Part shown: positions 23,695 through 36,200 of the stretch, one piece after another | Layout of the letters: every line of letters starts with the position of its first letter | Position numbering within the stretch: position 1 is the stretch's first letter | Origin: Hofstenia miamia | Lineage: Eukaryota; Xenacoelomorpha; Acoela | DNA length: 64,000 bases | Assembly: GCA_004352715.1 (NCBI GenBank) | Contig: SCFE01000040.1 | Coordinates: 522,757 to 586,756, forward strand | Direction of reading: 5' to 3' | Notes under the pieces: generated by a model | What the model saw: only the letters and a program-made list of their open reading frames with translations | The model's database searches: none | Told to the model about the DNA's origin: nothing | Made by a program: the position numbers and the translations under genes

Positions 23695-26600
23695 CTAAAT
23701 TGAAATACATTCTGATTACTAAAAACACAATAATCTCAATAATTCACGATAACACATATTGAACTACAATCACATGAATAAATTAAGTAAGTATAATCTA
23801 TTTGCAAAGCCAGATGATTTTGGACCATTGAAACACTTCAAAGAATTGATTGTTAACATATGCAATGCAATTAGTATTTGTTATGCTTCAATGAGAATGG
23901 AATTTGTATGTTTTTCAATTTAGTCTTCAACTGTGCATATACCTAATGAATTTAGAAACAAAAATTTGCATCTTCAGTTGATGTTTAGATATTCAAAACA
24001 ATTCAAAGTCTGAACAAAATTAAACTTGAATGAAAAAGTAGAATGATCGCCTACCTGATTGATTGGAAAGGCACACGAAGAAAGAGTAGATCCTGGTTTA
24101 CATACAGGACCCCAATTGGAATCATACTGTAAAGATGTGGCAGAAAGCGAATATATGTTGACCACTATCACCTGATTGGTGCCGTGAATAGCGAGAACGA
24201 AAGCTTCTTTGATAGAACATCCGCAATATCCTGATGAAAGAAGATTGTTTGGAAGGCCAGAAACGGTTTTCCTATTCCACCTCTCTTTTTCAAAAGAAAA
24301 ACACCACAAATCTGTAAGCCATGATTTACTGCCTAAACTTAATCTATTAACGTTTTTATTGTTTTAAAATTAAAGAATCCGTTAGTGTGAGTGAGCCATG
24401 TGTTGTGTGGTTTTGCGCTACTTCTGCTAGGGATATCTTAGTGATGAAATCTTACACCTGAACATAAAGTAATCATTTGTTTAAAAATTAATACTCACCG
24501 AAGTTGATATTTAACATAGTTTCATATTAATTATATGATAAATTTTTCCCTCAAGCATGGGCTGCTGTCGCTAACAATTCGTAAACATTTTAGATAAGGC
24601 CATCCTTAACAGACTTCGAAAATTTGAACATGTGGAAACTAGGAATGACATCATTGATTCCATATATAGAGTGTAAAATCGTTACAACTAAACAATGGCA
24701 TAAAATAACAATAAAAGCGAATTTGATAGAATATAAACAAGAGACATCAATTATACAAACATAAAAAATAACAAATAATTTTATAAAACTAAAAATTCAA
24801 AATCTACAGATTATTTATTTAAAAATGTTGAAAATACAGTGTATGCATGTTTGTTTTATCAAATGGTACATAGTATGTACATCAGAGCTGAACTCCTAAA
24901 TATTTAATAAGAGGGTTCTAAATTTGAGCATTATAATTTTATGTTATATTATGACCGAATTTCTTTTCTTAGCAAATAAAATCCAACATTTCAAACTGTA
25001 ATATAACTTTAATAAGGAGGCTGGATCCTCAATCGAAAGTTAACAAGGTGGGCTAAGCCCCCTGGGCACCCCTCGAGTACACCTCTGTTGTACATGTATA
25101 TATAAATTGACAATGGTTTGGTGCTTCAGTACTGTTTTGAAACACAAATTGAGGTTACTTAATACTCGTATGAAGAATCTTTAAAATGATCGTTATCCTC
25201 TTCACGTTCATCGACCTCATCTTCTTTAAAATAGAAATATTCATAACGAACATTGTCAACAGTTAGTTTACAATGAGCATCCACTAATGTTTTACTCGCC
25301 GTACATGCATAGTTTTCAGGACAAAAACATTCAAGAAATTGTTTAGATTTAGTTGATAAACACAATTCATTTGGTTGGCAATCGCGCTCATCGGCTATGT
25401 TGTAAACTTTCACAGTTGATTGCGCGAGATTCACCGACAAAACGATTAAACGAGTACAAATTATTACATACTTAGTTACAATCATTCTTTGTTAACGCCA
25501 TTTGCATTCCCACGCTATGATGCAAAAAATTGAAAAGTGCAAACGCATGGTTAATTAAAATTTAACTGTAAGTACTGTAGGTGTTTTATGGAATAAATTT
25601 ATGGTACATTTCGGAGAAAATCCTTTTATTTCTAAAGCAACATCATGACTTAATGTCAACATCAAATAAAGTTAGGGGTTAAATCAATTTTTCATTTTCA
25701 ACATATAAAAATATCGACCATGAACTGGGTTTATTCGGAACGTTAAGATGTTTCTAGATGTTTGCTAGATAAATCAACTTTAAAGTATTTGAGGATACTA
25801 TGATGGCTATGATACTCTCTAAAGTTGCTATTAACATATCTATGCATAGAGAATGAATGCAAGAGAATTCATTCAAGTTTGAATATTTAAATTCAATATT
25901 CCTGTAGCTATCTAATCGATCCAAATTGAACTAAGACAAGCTTTCTACATCGGATTCCCGCGGTGTTGTCTCACTTGGAAATTGCAAATTGATTGAAACC
26001 GGCGAGAGAATGAATCATTTGTGAACATTGCCTAGTTGACAATGTAAAGAACGTATCAGAGAAAGACTGTCGTTTCCCATACCGGTACTCAGCTCATGAA
26101 TCAGGTTGTGGAAAGTTTGCAACTTATCAAAATCAACACTATGGCCTCGTGTGAATGGGACTAGAATTGTTGGACGTCCCGTTCTCAAGTGAAGAAGAAG
26201 CTGTTATTGCTGACATTCTACAAAAAATTCCTGATTGGGGTGTTGGATTTAGTGTGAATGATATGCAAGTCCTCAGCAAAAGATATCCTGACTCTATAGG
26301 GAGATCAGTGTCTTATTTCAAGTACAATTATCCTGGATATGACTTCATTCGCTGATTCATGCAACAGAATAACATGGTGGGGCGAGTTGCCGTAAATATT
26401 AAACGATCACGCGCTGAAATCGGAAAATGTGACATTGACGCATTCTTTTCAGAGCTGGACAAAGCTGGTGAATAATGCCGCAGAACTTTTATAACAACGA
26501 CGAAACGACGTTGAGTGACGATCCTGGAAATAAGAAAGTGCTTGTGAGGCGCGAAACCAGAAGTCAAACTGGTACGAGAACATTCTAAATCTAATGTATC

Positions 26601-29600
26601 AATCATGGTGTGTGGAGAACATGAATGACAGTTGAGCTCAGGGTGGGCTTTCCAGGGCGCAATATACGACAACCAGGTCCGGATGGTTTGAAATTGACAC
26701 TTCTGATATGGTTCAAAAAACTATTTCTCCAAAACGGAAGCACCAACAATAGTACAAAACTCTTGCGTGGCGACAATTTAGGCAGTCACTTCACTTCTGC
26801 CCTGAAGTGATTCAACGAGCAAGAGAGCATATTTATTTCGCCACCTTTCTTACAAATTCAACACATCTGATGCAACCATTTGATGTGGCTGTTTTCAGAT
26901 CATTCGAAATGTTATGGATCCTGGACAATTATCGAAAAAGAACAAGACAGAAAGGTGTGATACAGAAGAGTGTCTTTCCGATCTCGATAAGTCAGCTTTG
27001 GCAAAAGGTTCACGGTGGCGAAAATTTGAGATCTGGTTTTTGAGCATGTGGTCTTGTTCCTCGAAATTCGGGACTGAAAGCTTCAGATGAAATTGGTTGA
27101 AAGTTAAATTCCGTTCAAATTGGCATGCTGCAGGAAAACAGAAATGCTGGTGCCGGTACTCGACCATCTACTTCGGCAGCAGCGTGCTGCTTAGCAAGCG
27201 TGTCAAAGAATGGGAGAGAAGATGTATCATCATCCGATGAGGAAGATGATCTTTGCAATGGATGCAATTCACGTTTCAGTGAGTACCCGAGATCGGATGG
27301 GATTCACTGCATCCCACACTATCAGTGGTACTGTGGTTCTTGTAACAACAGCCAAGACCCATACTACATCTGCATGAAGTGTAAATGATAAATACCCATC
27401 GTTTTCATGTTTGAATACTTATATTTTATTTTAAATCGGAAATAAATCAATGTTCCCAATTACCCCAATTGTTTTGAAAATCATTAGTTTTTGGTTTAAC
27501 TGATATTATTGATCCAATATTCATAAAATCATTCTTTGATAATGCCTTTTATTCAAGAATGATAAGTTTGCGGTTCATGTAGGGAAAACATAAAAATTAG
27601 CAGTACCGTATTTACCCGTGTATAAGCCGCATCCGTAGATAGGTCGCGCCCCGAGTTTGGGAGATTTTTAAGAAAAAAAGTTTTTTCAGCAATATAAAAA
27701 TTCACAAGCACTGAATCAACGAAACATCTTTATTTACATTATTCAGATTTTTTACAACTTTGAAGAAAAGAAACCTGCATTTACTTAATACATTAAGTAA
27801 CAGTATAAACCTATATAGATCTTGTAAAGGATGCTGATCTAAATTGCTCTTGATAATTGCATGCATATGATTTCTAAACTAACAATGCATTCTAATACTT
27901 TAATATTGTGATATTTTTAATAAATTAATTGTTTGTCTTTTAAACAAGGATATTATTTTACTTTAATGTATATTACAGTAAGATCTCGTACTTTAGTTTA
28001 CAATATATTATAATATGTGCAGATTAGATGTCTTCGCGAGATGTTTCTGTAGATAACCCGCACCCTCGGTTTGGGAGCAATTTTTTGTGGAAAAAGATAC
28101 AGCTTATACACGGGTAAATACGGTAACTGATGAGAAAAAGAATTAAATATCTGAGATTATCTGAGAATTAAATACTGGATTAACCAAACGAAATATATAT
28201 TTCAAGAAACTGAGTAGTAGTAATAGTAAAATATTATAATTTCATAATGCAAATCATAATTAAATAAAGACACGACATACAAAAATATACTCGTAGTATG
28301 TTTTATAGCATACAAGTATAAGTTTACTTAGGTATATTTTCAAATATTTCCTTCACAATAAAAATCCCTCTTTTTAATTTTGGTAGCTTCCTTCATAAAG
28401 TTTATCTTTGTATTCTTGTGAATATTATTACTAGGACGAACAAAAGTAAAAAAAGTCAAAATTAAAATAAAGGTCAATTTTGTTTAAATAGTTAGAAATT
28501 TAGTTGTTTTAATGCATGTGCAAACATACTTTAAAATTTTTAAGGTCAAAATTTTACAAAATTTGGAATTAGGTAAAAAAAGCATGTAATACAAAACTAA
28601 ACAACATTTTTAATAGCAGAATATCAGAAAATTCATGCGTTTTGTACTTAAATTGTAAACAAAAGCTTAACGGGGAGGAAACCTCTACTTATAAATCTAT
28701 AACGTCATTGTATTATTTACAAATGAATATTATTTCCCACTTAAGAGTTTAAAACAAAATACAATTTGCCTGCTTGTTCTATTTCAAAGCAATTACTGTT
28801 TTTAGATGGCACCCAACCACATGCACAAAAATGGGGATCTAATTGAGTTGTTGAGCTACATGAAAAAGCTCCTAAATAATCCCCAGAACAGGTTTACAAC
28901 ATGTCAATTAGGTTTCACCAGTTAGCTGGATGCACAATATTGGTGAAGATATGCAATATAAAAGAAAAGGTTCGCTACGTGTTCAAAACTGCAATATCCA
29001 AGAAAAGGTTCGCTACGTGTTCAAAACTGCAATATCCAAGAAATAACTCTGAGTTTAATGGCATTGCAAATTCATAGCACCTCGTTCATTTCAAATGGCA
29101 ACTTTTCGTCCCGATAATGTGGGTTCATCATTTACTTTAACTCTCTGCAATCTTTGGCTTAAGTAACTAGTTATCAATTCCTTACTTCTTCAAGAAGATC
29201 CCAAGATGGTTTTTCAATTCGTATATAATGATTAACAGAATCAAAGAAATATAAGCAAGCTATAATTACAAATTTCTCAGCATTGAGGGAATCCTTCATT
29301 TTCAGTAGCATTTAATAATGAATCAGTTGTTGAGGAATTTTTGCAAATTGGGTATTTGATAAAAGATTATACATATTTAAATGTTCAATTATTTGATCAT
29401 GTAATAATCTCTCGAATATTTTGCTTATTTGAGAATTAATTGAAATTGGTGGATAATTATTGAAAATCAATTCATAGCTGAATTGGTCAAATTTTAGACA
29501 ACGGTATGCAGTTACTGACGTGACTCTATTTACTATACTTGTCAGCAATCTCAGCAGGTGGTAATTACTTTTCAATTAAATTTAAATCACCTCACAAAAA

Positions 29601-30204
29601 TCAATGTATGAAAAAATTGAAAATATGACATTTATATGCACGTATATCAAAATTTATTAGGGCGCGGGTTGGCTGCATTTTTAATGTATTTTGGAGAAAA
29701 CCAAATCGAATACATGAAATCATATGGATAAACTAACTTTATATCACTACGATTTTCAATGAAGAAGTTACTGCTGATTTCTAAAAATTATAATCGGGTG
29801 TTGTATTTGAATTACAGAATATGAAAATCTACACACCTCCAGATTCACCTCCAAATATCCACATCTTGTTATCATAAACAGTGGCAAGATGATTGTGTCT
29901 CATGAGAGGCCACGGAGTACGTTTTTTGACAGGCCGGTACTCTTTCCAGATATTTTGTAAAAGATCAAAACTCCAAAGTTCATTGTAAAATCCAAAGATT
30001 TCACTGAATCCACCAAAAATCCACAGGTTATCTAAAATTATTTATCAACTATAAATAAAATTTTAAGTAGTTCAAAGTTTTTAAGAGGTACTTTTAGTGG
30101 AATTTAGTGGGACTTTCAAAGAATACTCTGTAAAAATATAAGAATTTTTCATAATTTAAGAGAAAGAAAATTACTTTGAAACTAGAAAACGATGGCACAT
30201 TTTC

Positions 30205-30260
<56 letters not shown>

Positions 30261-33200
30261 TAATAATAATCAATGACTTTATTTAGCCGCTGAAGGCATA
30301 CACAACAAAAAAATAAAAACAAGTCAAGTTTTACGGCAGCGAGGACAGTCACAGGAGATGAAATAGGAGCAAATGGAAGAGTAGGCGAAGTCGGAGAAGG
30401 GCTCAGCAAAGAGGAAAGCCATCAAAGATTTCTTGAAGCTCGGTGGTGGGGAAAAGAAATCAATCGCTGTTGGAGGGTTGCGAGTCAAGATGTAATTAGC
30501 AGCAGTACAAGCACGATTGAAAAACGAGTGAAGGGTGCGATGTTTCTTTGTACGACGAATGGAGAAGGTGACAACATCATCAGAGCGAGTGCAGCAGGAA
30601 TTAGAGAACTTAATGAAATCAAAGGGATCAAGATCCAATTTGCGAGTCAGTAGTCGATTGAACAGAAGGAGATCACAGGCATGGAAGTAGAGTGACAGCG
30701 GGAGAGTGGAGAATTTCAGCAGAGCGTCTTTATAGTCCAAAGAGGAAATCCATTTGAAAGCGCGTTTCTGGAAACGTTCCATGGAGTGGAACAAAGCACG
30801 AGAAGGCCACCAACAAGGAGACGCGTAGAGAAGAATGGCGCGAGGAATGGACTTGAACAAAGAGAGTTTCACAGCGGACGAGGTATTAAAAGGAACATTA
30901 CGGAAAAGGGCAAATAGCGAGGAATTAGCTTTGCGGAGACGCAAAGACACATGTCCAGTCCAATTTAAGTTTGCAGCAAGTTGAACTCCAAGATGAGTGT
31001 GGTGAGGCGCAAAGTTCACAGGTAGAGCCAAATCAGAAGGGAGAGCCACAGAAAAGGAAATACCACATGTCTTGGTAGTGCTAAAATCGAGATGGTTGAC
31101 AGAGGACCAAGTAGACAAGTGCTCAAGATCAGAAAAAATGTTCGAAGCAAAAGACCAACCAAAATCAAAAATCGCAGTTTCGTCAACATACACCAGGCAA
31201 GACGAGTTGAGAACAGAATGAGGGAGGTCGTTAATGGCAACGAGGAAGAAAGAACAGCAAACACTGAGCCTTGAGGGGCACCACTAGTAACGGGGACAGG
31301 AGAAGAGATAGACGAGTTGATTTTGACACACTGGTGGCGATTGGTAAGGTAAGACTGGAACAGTTCGATGAAATCCACATTAAAACCAAATAAACGTAAC
31401 TTGTCAAGCAGAATGGAATGAGGGAGGCGATCAAATGATTTTGAGATGTCAAGAAAGATAATACAACCCAGAATCATTACTATCAGAGTGAAAGTAGCAG
31501 TTTTCGATCAGAGTGAGCAGGTTAGTAATCGTAGAGCGACCAGGAAGGTTGCCATGCTGAGAAGAAGAGATGAGGTGACGAATTTGTGGGAATACATAAC
31601 GAAAAACAAGGCGTTCAAAGATGATAGACAGTCGAGATAGAATAGCTATTGGGCGGTAGGACGTGACCTGCGAGGAGGGAAGCTGATTAGATTTTAACAG
31701 CGGAGAAATCCAAGATGTCTTCCAACAGGCGGGATAGCGCTTAGTGGAGCAAATGAAGGAGTAAAGATGCTTTAAATGGATAGAAAGCGTGGAGGAGGTT
31801 TCATGAATTACAAAGGAAGGAACACCGTCAGGATAACAAGGACCAGACAACTTGCAAGATTTAAGCATGAGAGAAATATCATGGGCGCTGAAGACCATAT
31901 CACAAAGTCGGATTAGCGGGGAGGCAGCAGGCGGACCAGGGCACATGGAGACAGGTACAGAGAAGTTAGAGGCAAAATACGCGTTGAACAGATCAGCTTT
32001 CTCCAGGTCAGAGTGAGCAGAAAGAAGGTTCCATCTCAAATTGGGGAGCTCAGGCTTGGAATGAAGAGAACGCAGGAAGGAATAAGAGTCTTGAAGAGAA
32101 CCGGACGAGAAGCTGGACAGAAAAGAGACTTTGTCAAGTTCCATAAAATTGATAACATCTTCTGTGAGAGAAGCAAGCTTCGGAGTAGCAGTAGTACCAG
32201 AATGGCGTTTGTAAGACTCCAATTTATTCAAGGAGTGCACAGTAAGGGACGAAAAATAGAAAGGAAGAGAAGCACGCTTTTTCCGCCGACGAGGAACAAC
32301 ATAAGAAGAAATAACTTGAAAGAAAGTGAACCAATCGTCAACTGAGAAGGAATCACTAAAAACGGGCAGCGAAGATGAGAGAGCAGCATTAAGTGACAGA
32401 AAGTCACTGTTAAATCGAGCATATTGTGGAACAGCCGGATTAGCAGATGGAGAGTAGAGTTGACAAACAGATTGAAGCTGACGAATGAGTGATCTGACAG
32501 CTTAGCAGGAACAGGTATTACAGATATGTCAAATATGTAATCGGGGTGAGAGCACAGAACCAAATCAAGCAGAGAGGAGCTGGAAGTAGGAGAAAATACA
32601 AGTTGTTCAAGAGAATAGCAGGCAAAAACTTCTAAAACTGCAGACTCATAAGTGTCAGTAGAGTCGAACGCATTCCAGCAGACATTAGGAAGATTGAAGT
32701 CACCACAAACAAGAAAATGAGGACGAATGGAAAAGCCAAGGTGACGAGAAAGGTAGGTAGACTGGTCATGAAAAGACTCGAACATAGATGATAAATCAGC
32801 AATGGGAATTGCCTGTCGAATCTAATGAATCACTGTAAATGCGGAGAAACTATTTTAAATAACAGAAGTGGTGAAACTTACATTTATTGCATATTTGATT
32901 ATGTCGAATACAACTTATAGCACAATATGATTAATTAAGTGGGTTTGGATGTATACTGCAGGGCAGTATAATTTTACAAAAACACTGGTTTTATTACTAA
33001 ACGAGTGGTACAGTACATCTTAGTACATAATACGTGCTATGCTTAATCCAAACTCAAAAACATGAATATTTGAATTTCCGTAATCCATCTCAAATGATAA
33101 CCAAAAAATAATTTTTTAAAGACATTAATTCCAATGTACTTGAGTTCATCTTATCCACATGAGCTGTTCAAATGCGAAAAGAATATTAGCACTAGGTTTG

Positions 33201-36200
33201 CAAAAGCCATTTTATAAAAAATTAAAAAGTCAGTTGGATTTTTTTATTTTAATTATGATATTTTTAGTTCGTTAACGATGATGATAACTGCAATATCAAT
33301 GGTGTAGCCAAGGCGGAGTGGCTGCTCTCCTCAAACGGAAATATTTGTTATTTATTTGACTCACTATTACCAAGCAATATTTTAAAATATGAAATTTTGT
33401 GTTGCTGTTTTATCCTATCAAATCCAGGCAAAGCTTTTTTCGAATTCTCAATTTTTTTCAAAAAATGTATTATATTCATGTATAGTGTATAACACCCCTC
33501 GAATTTGCTTCCATATGAAATATCTAGTTAAAATATGTTACTTTAAAATATTGTTTTTGGAATTCGCCCTTCCCTCAGGCTTTCCGTTTATTGTATTGAC
33601 AATACAATAATTGTCAATAATATTGGTGCAATAATTGTATTGTTCACGGAAAAAGTATTGCAATTATTTATTGTTGAAGAAAAAATATTGACAATTATTG
33701 ATCATTGCATGTACTACGTACGTGTCATCTTGTGGTAGCCTATTCAGGCCCAGTGTTTAGCTTTACTAAAAAGGAAAAAACTGTTTGCCTCGTCAAATCA
33801 AAGCCCTCCTCACTAATCCTTCAAAACTATGGGCAATTAAAGAACTGAGTAAACAAATCAGCATGATTGCTCAAAAAATTGCTGAATGTTGAACGCAGAT
33901 GGTGTTCATTTTTGCTAGACACAACGCAACAAAACAAACTCACTCACATGGTTATCAAGACAGCATTGTATTTGCTGGCATTTCATTTTATTTTTCCCGG
34001 AATTCGGTTTTATGCAAATGCGGTGCAAAACGCAAACAAAATATATGGAGTGGTTATGCAAATTTAATACCACATATCCGTACAATGCATCCCAATTACA
34101 AATCTGAAATGCAAGCCTTACTTTCTGATACTGCTGCCGGTGGACAAGCTACACTAGACTCTTTTGAATTTATTCCTTCTAAGGCTTCTAACATATATGC
34201 CTGGCTTGAATGGACTATTGCAGAGAGTAATGAATTTTCCTTTTGTGAAAAGGAATTGGTTAGGAAATACACCAATTTGAAGTCTATATCAGTCGAGACG
34301 TTGATGAAGTATATGAATTTGGTCACACAGGAAACGGAGAAGAAAATAGTGAACGATTTGCCAAGCAAATTTGGGCCCATGTTTGATGGCTGGTCGGAAG
34401 GTACTACGCATTATGTAGCAGTATATGCTTGTTATGCGAAAAATAACACATTTTGTTGGCCACTGCTTTCATTTTCGCCTCTACAGGACGAAGATGATCT
34501 TGGTTCGGATAGTTACATAGAATCACTGGGAAGCAAGCTGCATGAAAAACTTCGTTCTCAAACAGATATTTGTACTGTTAAACGCAATGACACACGATGG
34601 AGTTCGACAAATTTAATGATAGAGCGATATCTCAAGCTACTCCCATTTTTAATGAATTATTCATCAATGACGAGGATTTTATAGGTATCCTACTTTCGCC
34701 TGTGGAAAATGCGCAAGTTCGCGATGTATGCAGAAAATTGGGAGATTTTGGGTCAGTGACTAAAGCTTTGCAACTGAATCTTTCTACTGTTGCCATTTTA
34801 TTTGAGAGCCTTATGACAACCTACCCTGATGAGGATGGTGTTACAGAATATCTCCACTCTCATGCCTCAATAGTGCATTCACCTGATTTTGAGTCCGGCA
34901 TCCGAAAAGTTATTGAAGGTAAAATTAGTGACTTAACATTGGCTGAACGGAGGTCAGTGGAATGCCTTAAAAAGAAAGACCCTGAGGACATGGTATTAGT
35001 AGATTTGATTCTACTTCGTTAACAAAATCGCCCTCCTTTGCCGAAGAAGCCCTCAAACGAGCACGAATGGATCTAAGTGGCCGGCAGTAAGAATACATCA
35101 ACCTGGAATTTATCCCTCCTACATCAAATCGGGTAGAGCGTCTATTAAGTGAAACGAAGAACATCGTCCGACTAAATACACACCGCATGAACCCAACCAA
35201 GCTTAGAAGAAGCCGTATTCTTACAAATAAACAAGAACTTTTGGAACGCAGCCACCGTGAACAGCATTGTGTGGCAATAAATTCGTTTCTTTGTTTATCA
35301 TATGTGACTTGATTTGTGTTTTTTGTGTATAAACATCCTCATATATCTTTCAGTGCATTGCCAATGTTACTGTTACTACAGTAATTGAGATATTATTTAT
35401 GCAATCAGTTGAAATATTGTACAATAATTGTCAATAATTGCAATTATTTATTGTCTAAAATTTCAATATTGCAATAATTTATTGTCCAAATTTTTTGGCA
35501 ACAATATTATTGCGATACAATAAACGGAAAGACTGCCTTCCCTTAAGGAAGTCCTGGCTATGCCTCCTACTAGTATGCTCTGAAGCGAAAAAACTTGCTA
35601 TTTTAATGAAAACTATGAAAACTAAGAAAAAGAAAATTGCAAAAAGTTCCATAATTTTTGCATTTACTACAAAACTATAAATAAGGTAAGTACTTTTAAT
35701 TAAACATTTCTTTCAAGAATTTTTAGAAACTTACTTGAGTGAACAACAGTAGAGTGCGATTGACGAGTTTCAGGAGCAGTATTTGTTCCCATCCGTATCC
35801 AACTGCATAGATAAACATCAAATTTATAGATGAAAGGGTCGGTATTGCTGAATGATCCGCCCAAAACATAAATGTATCCATCTTGACTGTACACCAATGA
35901 GTGATTCCGAAGTCGGGAAGGCGCGAAATTGGATTCTAATTTGATATGAGTCCATTCCATTGAATAGTCCTCTATTAAAATTTCTAATTAATTTATTCAA
36001 AAATAATATGATACTAAAAAATATCAACTTGATAAATACAAAAAAGTAGGCCTACGTAATTGTGGGTAAAATACAAGTTTCAAAAAATAAATGCAATATT
36101 AATTGCATTTACCACCATGGTATTGCGCAAAGACTCGATGATCAAATAGAATTTATAAGTTTTAAGATATAAGATAAAAATTATCAATTTTTAACAACCT

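Larger units (their letters stand above)
30205..32820 (-). mobile_element. 5'-truncated CR1/Jockey-like LINE with (TTA)n tail
   Basis: Richer in G+C than its surroundings. The minus strand begins inside the endonuclease (VCGDFNLPNV, KLSDHSF, 32785-32228), then RT (YRPIAILSRLSIIFERL 32240-31449; SKSFDRLPHSILLDKL 31477 on), post-RT HLGVQLAANLNWTGHV and a terminal CDCPRCRKT near 30330. The 3' end passes into an AAT/TTA microsatellite (30205-30268). Truncation at the 5' end and a simple-repeat 3' tail are typical of target-primed LINE insertion. At least three frameshifts; the catalytic YADD reads YVDE, so the copy is dead. Confidence 0.9.
33296..35570. mobile_element. Older MITE split by a hAT element
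   Basis: The left flank (33296-33575) begins CAATGGTGTAGCCAAGG. The right flank (35536-35570) carries AAGTCCTGGCTATGCC, whose inverse resembles the left end. Removing the hAT at 33576-35535 and one target copy joins the two parts into a CCCTTCCCTTAAGG context typical of these MITEs. Outer ends are approximate. Confidence 0.5.

Noticed and set aside
31092-32345. Plus-strand frames of 60-110 codons
   Set aside because: Antisense shadows of the GC-richer LINE on the minus strand.
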